Below, one piece after another: positions 51,241-61,000 of a stretch of 62,753 bases of DNA. The stretch's first letter is position 1. Every line of letters starts with the position of its first letter. Both the position numbers and the translations under genes were made by a program. Source of the DNA: Mobiluncus sp963511525 (GTDB lineage Bacteria > Actinomycetota > Actinomycetes > Actinomycetales > Actinomycetaceae). The notes below the pieces were generated by a model. The model saw nothing but the letters and a program-made list of their open reading frames with translations, did no database searches and was not told the DNA's origin. The stretch is from positions 1 to 62,753 of the forward strand of contig NZ_CAUPIY010000012.1 in assembly GCF_963511525.1 (NCBI RefSeq), read 5' to 3'.

Positions 51241-51525
51241 TTACTTGTTGGACACAGCCTTCTTAAGGGTGGAGCCAGCAGAAATCTTAACGCCGTAGCC
51301 AGCGGGGATCTTGATTTCTTCGCCGGTGCGGGGGTTGCGACCGGTGCGGGCAGCACGAGACACGCGCTCCACGTTCATCAGACCGGTTACCTTGACAGTT
51401 TCGCCCTTCTTAAGGGAGTCAATCAGGATTTCCTGGAAGGCGGACAGAGCACCGTCAGCTTCGGTCTTGGACAGGCCGGCCTTCTTAGCAATCTCAGCAA
51501 CAAGTTCAGTACGATTCACAGACAT
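51241..51525 (-). CDS. hup: HU-family nucleoid protein
   Basis: 94 residues. Starts MSVNRTELVAEIAKKAGLSK and carries the beta-arm signature GRNPRTGEEIKIPAGYGVKI. DNA bending and compaction. Ends AVSNK with no basic extension, unlike mycobacterial HupB, so this is the short form. Confidence 0.96.
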   Translation of the reverse strand: MSVNRTELVAEIAKKAGLSKTEADGALSAFQEILIDSLKKGETVKVTGLMNVERVSRAARTGRNPRTGEEIKIPAGYGVKISAGSTLKKAVSNK

Positions 51526-51743
51526 GTGATTCCTTTCGGATAGATCGTCGATTTCACTTTGGTGAAATCCTCCATTAGAGACTACGCAAATTTAGCGCAT
51601 TTGTCAGCGAGTTAGCAAACAATTCGCGAATTTTCCGCGGTTTTTTCCGCTTCAAATTCACTTATTTCACACCGGTCACAAAAGTACCACGTTTTTTGCC
51701 TCGACCACACTGCACAAGGGCGGGTCGGCGCCGCGCACTTCCC

Positions 51744-52715
51744 CTACAGCATCTCGCGGCGCAACTGCTCGGGGTCACGCGGGGACAAGTCGCTGAGGGT
51801 CACGTCCAACATGGTGAACGCCCCGGTTTCACCCCGCGCGGCTTTCCGGGCGCACGCCCGCGCCGCCGCCACCAGCACGGAGCCGGTGAACTCGGGGTTG
51901 GAGTCAAGTTCCAGGTTGAACGTCAGGGACTGGCGCACCTGCGGCGAGGTCGTGCCGGTGCGAATAACCTGGCCGGCGTGGGGCATTCCGCTGTGATTTT
52001 GCGCCATTTCCGCCGCAGTGATGAAAGTCACGGTCGTGTCATAGTCCGCGAAATAGTTAGGCATGGCTTTGATTTCCGCTTCAATCCGGGCCGTATCCGC
52101 CCCAGGCGCCGCCACCACAAAACACTCGCGGGTGTGCATCTGGCGAGCGCTGAGTTCCCCGTCATGCCCGGCCTGCACCGCCGCCACGGTATCGGAAACC
52201 GGAACCGTGTATTGGCGAGCGTCCACTACCCCATCCAGTCGGCGAATCGCGTCGGAGTGCCCTTGTGACACCCCACGCCCCCAAAACGTAGTGGTGCGCC
52301 CTTGTGGCAAAACGGCATCCCCCAGCACGCGCAACATGGAAAACAGCCCCGGATCCCAGCCGCAGCTGATGATGGCGCAGTGTCCCGCAGCCTGGGCCGC
52401 CGCCTCGACGCGAGAAAAGTATTCGGGAATGCGCGCGTGGGTGTCAAAGGAATCCACGGTGTGAAACCACTGGCTGGTCGCGACTCCCTGTTCCATCAAG
52501 TCCGTAGCCGAACCGCCGCAGTTGATGCAAACGTCGATGTCATCGACGTAATCGGGCATCTCATCCACACTGGCCACCGGCGCGCCGAGAGTTTTCACCG
52601 ACTGGGGATCGCGGCGGGTAAACACCACCGCCAGCTCCAGGTCCGGAGCCAGCTCCAAGGCCTTTTCGACGCCGCGTCCCAAATTTCCATAACCGTTAAT
52701 TGCTACGCGCTGCAT
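51744..52715 (-). CDS. ddh: meso-Diaminopimelate dehydrogenase
   Basis: 323 residues. One-step reductive amination to meso-DAP using NADPH, feeding lysine and peptidoglycan. The Rossmann start VAINGYGNLGRGVEKALELA, CINCGGSATDLMEQG, IISCGWDPGLFSMLRVLGDA and GVSQGHSDAIRRLDGVVDAR are characteristic. Promoter in the 52,716-53,039 gap. Confidence 0.96.
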   Translation of the reverse strand: MQRVAINGYGNLGRGVEKALELAPDLELAVVFTRRDPQSVKTLGAPVASVDEMPDYVDDIDVCINCGGSATDLMEQGVATSQWFHTVDSFDTHARIPEYFSRVEAAAQAAGHCAIISCGWDPGLFSMLRVLGDAVLPQGRTTTFWGRGVSQGHSDAIRRLDGVVDARQYTVPVSDTVAAVQAGHDGELSARQMHTRECFVVAAPGADTARIEAEIKAMPNYFADYDTTVTFITAAEMAQNHSGMPHAGQVIRTGTTSPQVRQSLTFNLELDSNPEFTGSVLVAAARACARKAARGETGAFTMLDVTLSDLSPRDPEQLRREML

Positions 52716-53039
52716 TGATTTACCTAACTTTCAGATAACAATTTTTCGATTATCCTACAAATCGGGCATATTCCCTGCAAGTTGGCGTATCAATACGTGA
52801 CACGCCACCCACCGGGCTGGTGCGCCCAGTCGCGCCGCGACCATAGTGCCGCCCCCCCCTGACTAAACCCCACGTCCCCCGACTAAACCCCCTCCACACC
52901 TTGGCGAAACCCAAAATACGGTCTTTGCGGGTTTGGAATGTAAGATTTTCTGCGGAGATAGCTCCGGGCCGGTTTCGTGACCCGAAACGGCGCCGACTGT
53001 CCCCGTCGAAAAACCGAGAGAACAAAAAGGAAGATTATT
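52716..53039. other. Gene-free divergent promoter region
   Basis: No coding frame is convincing here; short frames are shadows. A TAGGATAAT element (minus strand, near 52,755) is a plausible -10 for ddh. A C-run (52,851-52,859) and mixed GC/AT follow. The RBS of the symporter lies at 53,025-53,033. Confidence 0.5.
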
Positions 53040-54428
53040 TTGGTTGATGTCAGTGTGGTCCCCGAGCAAAGAGCTTCGTGGTCAGGAAAACTAGGTTTCG
53101 TCCTCGCGGCAGCCGGTTCGGCGGTTGGACTGGGCACTATCTGGCGTTTCCCGTACCTGGCGGCGCACTACGGCGGGGGCACGTTTATCTTTGTGTTCTT
53201 TATCTTTATGCTGACCCTGGGCGTATCGCTGCTGGTCTTAGAGATTTCACTAGGGCGGAAAACGGGTGAATCCATCATCGTGGCGTTCACGTCTTTCGGC
53301 AAAAAGTATCGTTTCATCGGCGTGTTTATTGCCGCGGTTCCTTTCGTCATCGCCTCGTTTTACGGCGTGGTCGGCGGCTGGGTGACCCGCTATATGTTCG
53401 CTTACGCAGCCGGTATGACGAAAGAGCTGGCTGACGGGGGCGAAAACTTCGGGGCGTTCATCTCTGACGCTCCGCAGTCCGTGGCGTTCATGTTGCTGTT
53501 CGGGGCCATTACGTTCATCATCGTGGCGCTGGGAGTCAACGGCGGGGTGGAACGGGCCAACCTGATTATGATGCCGGCGTTGATCCTGGTTTCGCTGTTG
53601 ATTGGCATCTTTACTTTGACCCAGCCCGGCGCGCTGGAGGGCCTGAAATACTTTGTGGTCCCCGATTTTTCCAAGTTTTCACTAGAGCTTCTCATCGCCG
53701 CCCTGGGTCAGACGTTCTTTGGTCTGTCGCTGGCCGCGGCGACGATGGTCACTTACGGGTCTTACATGAAAAAGGACGTCTCGATTACGTCCTCGGCCTT
53801 CCAAACGACCGCCACCACGCTGGGGATTAGCCTGTTGGCGGGGCTGATGATTATCCCCGCCACGTTCGCGACCTTGGGTTCCGCTGACGAGGTGGCCAAG
53901 AATTCGGGGCCGTCCCTGATGTTCCTGGTTATTCCGAAGGTGTTTGAAAAGTTTGGTGGCATCGCTACCGTCATCGGTTTCGTGTTTTTCCTGCTGGTCA
54001 TGTTCGCGGCCCTGACCAGCATGATTTCCCTGGTCGAGGCCTGCGTGTCCATCTTGCAAGACACCTTGGAATGGAAACGGCGCCAGGCGCTGTTGGTCAC
54101 CGTCATCGTGCTGAGCGCCACGGGAATCATCGTGACCTTGGGTTACAGCTCCCTGTCGTTCATCCAACCGCTCGGTGCCGGGTCGACCATTCTGGACCTC
54201 CTGGACTTCCTGACCAGCTCGGTGATGATGCCTCTGGGCGGATTGCTGATGTGCCTGTTCTTTGGCTGGATACGCCAGCCCAAAGTCCTCATCGACGAGG
54301 TGCGTCTGTCCGGGGAGTTCAAAAGCGCCGGACTGTGGATCGTGATGATTAAATACATCGCTCCCATCCTGCTGGTGGCAATCTTTATCACCAGCGTGTT
54401 GAAAACGTTTGGCGTGATCAGCTTTTAA
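53040..54428 (+). CDS. Neurotransmitter:sodium symporter (NSS) family transporter
   Basis: About 462 residues from a TTG at 53,040 with RBS aaaaggaag seven bases upstream (a GTG at 53,055 is the alternative). LeuT-fold sodium-driven amino-acid transporter. The first helix signature AVGLGTIWRFPYLAAHYGGG is conserved. Around twelve helices follow, with the TM6/8 region TFFGLSLAAATMVTYGSYMK and FFLLVMFAALTSMISLVEA. The substrate, probably an amino acid, is not readable. Followed by a strong bidirectional terminator. Confidence 0.92.
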   Translation: MVDVSVVPEQRASWSGKLGFVLAAAGSAVGLGTIWRFPYLAAHYGGGTFIFVFFIFMLTLGVSLLVLEISLGRKTGESIIVAFTSFGKKYRFIGVFIAAVPFVIASFYGVVGGWVTRYMFAYAAGMTKELADGGENFGAFISDAPQSVAFMLLFGAITFIIVALGVNGGVERANLIMMPALILVSLLIGIFTLTQPGALEGLKYFVVPDFSKFSLELLIAALGQTFFGLSLAAATMVTYGSYMKKDVSITSSAFQTTATTLGISLLAGLMIIPATFATLGSADEVAKNSGPSLMFLVIPKVFEKFGGIATVIGFVFFLLVMFAALTSMISLVEACVSILQDTLEWKRRQALLVTVIVLSATGIIVTLGYSSLSFIQPLGAGSTILDLLDFLTSSVMMPLGGLLMCLFFGWIRQPKVLIDEVRLSGEFKSAGLWIVMIKYIAPILLVAIFITSVLKTFGVISF

Positions 54429-54434
54429 AATATA

Positions 54435-54472
54435 GTTTTGCCTCCGGCGAGTCGCTCACCGGAGGCAAAAAC
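54435..54472. terminator. Bidirectional terminator
   Basis: gttttGCCTCCGG, loop, CCGGAGGCaaaaac: stem with T and A runs on both sides, serving the symporter and the convergent ABC operon. Confidence 0.9.
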
Positions 54473-54474
54473 TT

Positions 54475-55107
54475 TTACAGCTCCACCAGTTTGCGCCGCT
54501 GCAGCCGCAGGGTCACGTCGGCGTTGCGGGCCAGCTCTTTCGAGTGAGTCACCACGATGACGCACTTACCTTCCTCGTGAGCGGCCTTCTGGAGGATTTC
54601 CGTCACTCCCGCGGCGGTCGTCTCGTCCAGGTTGCCGGTCGGTTCATCAGCCAAAATGACCGGCGCTTGTGACACGAGGGCGCGCCCGATGGCGACCCGC
54701 TGTTGCTGGCCGCCGGAAAGCAGCAGGACGTTGCGTTTCGCTTCTTTCGCGTCCAACCCCAGCTTTTCCAACATCTCCGTGCTGGCTTTCGAGTTGACCA
54801 GGCGCAGGTTCTCCAGCGGGGTCAGGTAGTCGATGAGGTTGTAGTTTTGAAACACCAGGGAAATCTGGTGCTTGCGATGGTAGGAATAGCCCTTTTTCGC
54901 GATGTCTTCCCCGTCGAAACAGACTGTGCCCGCAGTCGGGGCATCGAGTCCGGCCAGCAAACTCAACATCGTGGACTTGCCGGCCCCGGAGGCTCCCAGA
55001 ATGGCATAGAACTTGCCCTTCTCGAACTCATAGTTGACGTTATCCAGGACTTTCGCCCCCGCCCCTTTGTAGATGTAATCGATTTGATCCAACTGTAAAA
55101 TGCTCAT
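54475..55107 (-). CDS. ABC transporter ATP-binding protein (MacB/LolD type)
   Basis: 210 residues. Walker A LGASGAGKSTML, signature LLSGGQQQRVAIGRAL, Walker B PVILADEPTGNLD, and the His-loop TH at VIVVTHSKE. Pairs with the two FtsX-like permeases upstream in the operon, giving a type VII ABC exporter or mechanotransmission complex. Gap to the permease is 9 bp. Confidence 0.93.
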   Translation of the reverse strand: MSILQLDQIDYIYKGAGAKVLDNVNYEFEKGKFYAILGASGAGKSTMLSLLAGLDAPTAGTVCFDGEDIAKKGYSYHRKHQISLVFQNYNLIDYLTPLENLRLVNSKASTEMLEKLGLDAKEAKRNVLLLSGGQQQRVAIGRALVSQAPVILADEPTGNLDETTAAGVTEILQKAAHEEGKCVIVVTHSKELARNADVTLRLQRRKLVEL

Positions 55108-55116
55108 TTTTTCTCC

Positions 55117-56325
55117 TTAACTAAGCTTGGAAAGAATAGTTTTCGGGGTTTGACGCATGATGGGGAACAGCGCCAGCCCCAGCGCGATGATGATGACCAG
55201 GAAACCCAGCCCCAGGGACATCGCATTCCCCGCGACTCCGTTGGCGGGCGCTAACGCCGCTAACGTCTCATTCCCGGCTTTGGCCAGCACCAGCTGACCC
55301 AAACTGTTTGACAACAGCCGTCCCAGAATGACTGCCAGCACGGCGCCGATAGCCCCAAACATGACCGCCTCCAGGAGGAACTGCAGCCCGACCTCCAGTT
55401 TCGTCTTGCCCAGGGACAGCAAGATACCAATCTCGGGCAGTCGCGAGCGCACCCAGAATGTCGCGACCAGTGCCAAAACCAGGGCTCCGGCCAGGCAGAA
55501 TCCCCACAGCAACATTCCCAGCATCCGGTCGACGCCGGAAATGGCTTGGAGGACATCGGCGAACTGCGCCGAGTTGTTTTCCAAGCTCAGCTTGGGGGCC
55601 GTGGCCTGGGCCGCTTTCAGGACTTTCGGCAGCTGGTCGGCCCGTTCGGTGAAGTACCGGGCCGTGCTGACCTGACCGCCGAGCTTTTGCAGGGCGTCAA
55701 GGTTTGTGAACACCTGGTTTTCCGAGTTCCCCGAGGGCATGCCGGTAGGGTTTTCGGCTTTCCCGGAATAAATCCCCCCGATTTTTAGCCGCACCACGGT
55801 GTTTTCGTGGCGCAGTTCCAGCGTGTCTCCCAGGTGCAGGGAATTTTTCTGGGCGAAGTCGCGGTGAATCATCGCCTCGACACCAGGTTTACCGATGTGA
55901 GAGCCCTGTTCCAGGGTATAGATTTTCCCCAAGAACTCCGGGTTCAGCGATGAATCGCTGGTGCCTTTGATTCCCAGCAAATCCCCGCCGAACTCGGGAT
56001 CCAGCTGAATCCCCCCGGCGGCACTGACCAGTGTCGCGTTTTCCGGTTTTGCCGCAGCCTCGCCCTCATAAGCGTGGCGTTTCACCCCCGGCAGGTCCGC
56101 GAGTTGTTTCCGGGTCTGGTCGGGGAGCTGACCGGTTTGGCTGGTGGCGGTGAACCCCGCCAAAACGTTGGAACTGATGGCATCGCGCACACTCAACATG
56201 GTGGACTTCACCCCGGACTGGGCCACCAGGGCGGTAAACACCAAGGTGATAATCGCCACCATCAGCAGGCTGCGCCGCGGCCGACGGACGACCGAACGCC
56301 AAGATCGTGACCACACCCCGTTCAT
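55117..56325 (-). CDS. FtsX-like ABC permease
   Basis: 402 residues. An N-terminal helix after SWRSVVRRPRRSLLMVAII, a large extracellular MacB-type domain (residues about 45-260), then three helices at the C-terminus (LLWGFCLAGALVLALVATFW, and ILSLGKTKLEVGLQFLLEAV). Overlaps the other permease by 4 nt. Substrate unknown. Confidence 0.9.
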   Translation of the reverse strand: MNGVWSRSWRSVVRRPRRSLLMVAIITLVFTALVAQSGVKSTMLSVRDAISSNVLAGFTATSQTGQLPDQTRKQLADLPGVKRHAYEGEAAAKPENATLVSAAGGIQLDPEFGGDLLGIKGTSDSSLNPEFLGKIYTLEQGSHIGKPGVEAMIHRDFAQKNSLHLGDTLELRHENTVVRLKIGGIYSGKAENPTGMPSGNSENQVFTNLDALQKLGGQVSTARYFTERADQLPKVLKAAQATAPKLSLENNSAQFADVLQAISGVDRMLGMLLWGFCLAGALVLALVATFWVRSRLPEIGILLSLGKTKLEVGLQFLLEAVMFGAIGAVLAVILGRLLSNSLGQLVLAKAGNETLAALAPANGVAGNAMSLGLGFLVIIIALGLALFPIMRQTPKTILSKLS

Positions 56326-57689
56326 TTGTTGTCCACCAACAGGGCACGCGGGCTCTTGCGCAACATCGGCACGGAGGTGATGACCACGACTATCGCAATC
56401 AGCACCAGCACCATGACCGCAACCTGAGTGGCAGAGGCCAGGCTCAGGTCAACAGTGAGTTTCTCTAGCGTCTTCATAGACGCCGAAGATTCCATATCCG
56501 CCCCAAACTGGCCGGCTTTCGCCATTTCTTGGGCGGCTTGGTGATTGACCGAGGACAGCACGGAGGTGCCCATGCCCTGCGCCAGCATTCCCGCCCCGAA
56601 GTAAGACAGGACGAATGCGGGGACAGCGATAAAGATCAGCTCCAGGCCGTACTGCGCCATAATGCTCGCTTTCGTCACCCCCATCGACAGCAGGGTTCCT
56701 GTCTCTTTCTTGCGTTCGTTGAGCCACAGGCACAACACCAGCGCCAAAATAGCTCCGACCAGCACAAAGGTCGCAATCGTGGTGGTGTTCATGACGCTGC
56801 GAACCCCGTCAATCGCGCCGGTGATCCCGGAAAGGTATTGGGTCGAGCGGCTCAGCTGGTAACTGCGCCAGTCAATGTCTTTGGCAGCGGCGGCTTTCAC
56901 CACGTCGTCAAAGTTGGCGCCCTTTTTCACAAAGAAGTTCGCGTCTTGATAGATTTCGGTTGCGGGCGTGACGTTGTACAGGGTCCGGGTCGTGTCCAGG
57001 TCGGTGAACACGGTGTTAGAGAACAGCTCGTTGCGAGATACCGCCCGGTCGGCGTTCGACCCGGACACGAGTCCGACGATTTCGGTGGTGACTTCATTAG
57101 TCGAGTGGTTTTGGTTATCGGCGTCATAAGGGTTGCCCTTGAGCTTCAGTTTGCTGCCGATAGTCAGGTGATTGGCTTTCGCCAAGTCCTCGTTGATGAT
57201 GGATTTGTTTTTGTCCTGGGCGTTCAGGTGGCGACCCGCCACCAGCTTCAACGCCCCGGAGCGAAAATTATTGTCCATCTTGGTGTCGTTGACTCCCCAC
57301 ACGTTCACGGCGTTGCCGAACTGGGCTTCTTTCGTTTCGTCATAGTCTTGACGGTCGAGCTTTTGGGCTTTGGCGTCCACCAGGTCAGCGGTGACATTCT
57401 GGCGGGCGACGTAGTTCTCTACCCCGTCCATCCCGGCAATCTTTTTAATATCCGCGGGCTTTACGTTCCCCGCACCTCGCGGGGTGCCAGTGTTGAACTG
57501 GGTATTGTTCCCCAGCACGAAGCCCTGTCCGGTTTTCGCGTCGATTTCAGCCGCGGTGGCGTCAGTAGCACGGGACACCGCGTTAGCCGACATCAGCACC
57601 GTAGACATCGCCAGGAATATAGCGAAAATAATGATAGTTTTGATTCGTTTCCGGGCGACGTAACGCCAGGATCTTCCTACGAACGACAA
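56322..57689 (-). CDS. FtsX-like ABC permease (first gene of the operon)
   Basis: 455 residues, start TTG at 57,689 behind GGAGGG. KRIKTIIIFAIFLAMSTVLM is the first helix; the extracellular MacB-like domain spans about 45-310, and FVLVGAILALVLCLWLNERK with KKETGTLLSMGVTKASI begins the C-terminal helices. The protein ends at ALLVDNK. The heterodimer with the next permease is inferred. Operon promoter lies in 57,690-57,900. Confidence 0.9.
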   Translation of the reverse strand: MSFVGRSWRYVARKRIKTIIIFAIFLAMSTVLMSANAVSRATDATAAEIDAKTGQGFVLGNNTQFNTGTPRGAGNVKPADIKKIAGMDGVENYVARQNVTADLVDAKAQKLDRQDYDETKEAQFGNAVNVWGVNDTKMDNNFRSGALKLVAGRHLNAQDKNKSIINEDLAKANHLTIGSKLKLKGNPYDADNQNHSTNEVTTEIVGLVSGSNADRAVSRNELFSNTVFTDLDTTRTLYNVTPATEIYQDANFFVKKGANFDDVVKAAAAKDIDWRSYQLSRSTQYLSGITGAIDGVRSVMNTTTIATFVLVGAILALVLCLWLNERKKETGTLLSMGVTKASIMAQYGLELIFIAVPAFVLSYFGAGMLAQGMGTSVLSSVNHQAAQEMAKAGQFGADMESSASMKTLEKLTVDLSLASATQVAVMVLVLIAIVVVITSVPMLRKSPRALLVDNK

Positions 57690-58072
57690 TAGATTCCCTC
57701 CTGTCGTAATGTTTTAGCGTAAGCTCAGTGATTTTCTTTGCTCAGTAAGCATAAGCAACTGCAGCCTCACTCGCGCCCTCTAAACCTCATACCAGGGTAG
57801 TAACCTGCCAATCCGCCCTCAGACCGGGGCACCACTTTGTCCCGGTGAATCTCCGAGCCGGCAAGGACTCGTTTTAGCCCGAAATAATCACGGAAACATC
57901 ACAAAAAGTCCCATTTTCCTGAAAATTTCCTCAAATTATCGAGGGAAATCACAGAAAAAACTAAAAGTGCAGGTCAATAGCCCGATGAGAGCAACGAATA
58001 TAAAAGCAAACAAAGGCTCTTCAGGAACGAACACAGGAAGAAACACAACGACGGTAAATCAGGGTGGGGACA
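57690..58072. other. Gene-free divergent region
   Basis: Divergent promoter space between the ABC operon and the surface protein. The right half is AT-rich (aaaatttcc, gaaaaaactaaaag) and the long leader before the RBS agggtgggg (58,061-58,069) contains no open frame worth calling. No clear -35/-10 pair is assigned. Confidence 0.5.
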
Positions 58073-61000
58073 ATGATAAACCGAGTGATAATACACAAAG
58101 CACTGGCTATTATCGCCGCGCTTGCCTTGGTCGTGGGCACGGTGCAGCTGGTTTCCCTGCTGGTCCGACCCGCCACGGCCGATGCCTCGATGAACACCTC
58201 AAACATTCCCCCGGACTACGGTCCGATTGGTGATCTGAAAAACGACCCGTTTACCACGAACTTCCCCCGCCCTGACAACGTCGGACACTTACCCAAATTG
58301 ACCAATAACCGCGTTGCTTTGGTGTTTAACTTCGAGCCGGGCTACACCTGGGAAACCATGGGCGGGGCCTACTACAGCTACAAAGACGGAAAACCGTACC
58401 GCAACTTCGACCAGTCAGAACAGATTATTCAGATGCTGAACCACCTGAAAGGCGCTCCGGTCTCGGTCGGGGTCTACACTTTCCACCGGGCCAGTTCCGC
58501 TAACGGCGTGTCCCCCAACAACACCCCGAACCTGAAAGCCACGTCCCTGGAAAACAAAGATGGTTTTGATAAGGTCATCGCGAAGTTGCGCACCCTGGAT
58601 GCCACCGATGGACAAGGCGACCGAATGAAAGCTAAGGAAGGATCGAACTTCGAGTGGGGACTAAAGCAAATCCGCAACGACATGGAGGCCTATGAGAAAG
58701 AGTTCAAAGCCCAATATAACCGCCTCCCCACGCAACCCCTGTATAACAACATCATCGTGTTCACCACCGGACTGGGAACCTGCTACGGAGATTCCGGCGA
58801 TGAGACATGCCGAACGATATTAGACAGGAAAAAAGCCGAAGAAAAAGCAATCGCTCAGGCCCAAGCGATTGCTGGCAAGAAGGCCCACGTAAACTTTCTG
58901 GCTATGGGGCCGTCCTATTATAACGATGGCCGACGGAAAGACTTCCTCGCCAAACTAGCAAGGGTAACCGACGGCAATATCACCGTCATCAAACATAATG
59001 TTAACGGCTACGGAACTAAGACCTCGAATACCCTGCTGAACTATGACTGGTATCACTTCCAAGACCCCCGAGATATGGACTCTGACTGGTACAAGAAGAA
59101 CAATCCGAAAAACCCTGAACAACGGGAAGCAATCCGAAAAGCCTGTAACCTATTTGATCCCTCCACCGGTCCGGAACCGACGGGCAATCCATACGACTTA
59201 GCCGAGCAACGCTGCAACCACGTGCGGGATGGGAAGTTCGCCGATACCGTCGAGGATTACCTATTTAAAGAGAAGGGGTTAGAAATCACGGCCGACGCGG
59301 TCGATGAAAACTTGGTGTACCTGAATCCCATTGCGGAGACAAAGTTTGGGGTGACTGCCAACGGTTCGACTGAGGAACTGAGCACCGGCACGGACGGGAT
59401 TATTGAAAAGCCCACCACTGGGGTAACCACCCTGCGGATTGTGCCCCGACTGGATAAGGATAAGTATGCCCTGACCCGCCTGCGGCCCAGAGACGAGAAC
59501 AATTATTCGGCGGCAAAATTGCCTGCCCCAGCGAACGCCCGCTGCGTGGGATTCTCAAAACAGCGCCCTCCCACGGTTTTCACACCAACAGACTTTGCTC
59601 CCGGAACCGACCCGACCAATCGGGGCGGAGTTCAGATTGAAAGCTTGTACCTTGAGACCTACACCTATATTAAGTGCGGGTTCTATCACCGCCCCATGCA
59701 AGAATCCGTTCTGCGAAAATCGGTGAAGGTCGGCAACGAACAAATCCGTTTCGACGTGCTGAATTCCAAGTTTAAAGTGGATTGGAGCTGTAAAGACCCC
59801 TACGCGATTGAGAACCAGGACACACCATTTGTCGAGGATACCAAAGAGTTGGTGCTGGCGAAACAAAAACCCAGCGACCCCGACATCACGCTGAACACCG
59901 AATACAGTTTCCCCGACATTCCGATTGGTATTCCCGGAACAAACACCGGAACAAACACCGGAACAAACACTGGAACGAATACCGGGACCAGCACAGAAAC
60001 GAACACCGGGACCAATACCGGAACGAATACAGGAACGAATACAGGAACAACCACCGGGACCAACACCGAAACCGAGGACGTGAAACGTCTGCCGGTCGGT
60101 GCTGTGTGCGAAGTCAACAGTTCCGTGAAGTATCCGCACCGCTGCTACGGCAAGGATCAGTCCGCGGGATGCACCGATAAGTGGACGAAAGCCGACTGGG
60201 ACAACCTGATGACCGTGGAGGACACGCTGGAACAATCCCAATACTTCGAGGTCAAAGACGACACCAAACCTGTTACCCCAGCCGCCACCGACTACGACTA
60301 CAGCTTTACTGCCTCTGGGGAGCATCTGACGAAACCTGCCTCAGCGGCCCCAGAGGAAAAATCCATCTTGGAAACACTCACCACTTTCACTTCGAAGAAA
60401 GCCTCCGTGAAAGTGCGGGTAAACTTTACCAATTCCCAGAATGACCCCGCTTATTCAACAATTACGAAGCCCCCTTACGTGCCGGTTTACTACAACTGCC
60501 GCTATATGGGCGACCCGACCCGTCCGCCGGAGATTCCCGAATCCGGTGCCGCCGCGATGCCGGGGTATGTAGAACTCGGTGCGGTCGACGTGCCCACCAA
60601 CGGAACCGACTTCTATGAACTCGGTATTAAGCGAGACGCCGACCATAATCCAATTTTGGATGAACACGGCAATACCATTCCGACCTGGCCGGTCGGCACG
60701 CACTGCCTGTTTACTTCCCTGCCGCCAAAGGGTGCACCGGGAACGGCAAAGACTGATCCGTGGAGCGTAGAGGGCTTTAACATCACCGACAGCTACTCCT
60801 CCGACGTGTGCGCCGGCAATTGGAAAGATAAAAACGGCGCTGAAGTAAAGTGCGGCAATAACTATTTCTGGGTTAATTCCGAAGGAAAAAAATCGGTCTC
60901 GCTCACTCAGGACCTGGTACGAAAGAATGCGCAGATTACCTTTACCAAGACCGTCAGCGGGGACGCGCAGCGCGTAGGGCGGGAGCAAACGTTTACGGAA

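Noticed and set aside
57967..58233. Small plus-strand frame in the leader of the surface protein
   Set aside because: No RBS, poor composition, overlaps the signal peptide coding region in another frame.
59800..60117. Minus-strand frame with a V-P-V-F repeat
   Set aside because: It is the mirror of the TNTG-coding tandem repeat on the plus strand; no RBS or context.
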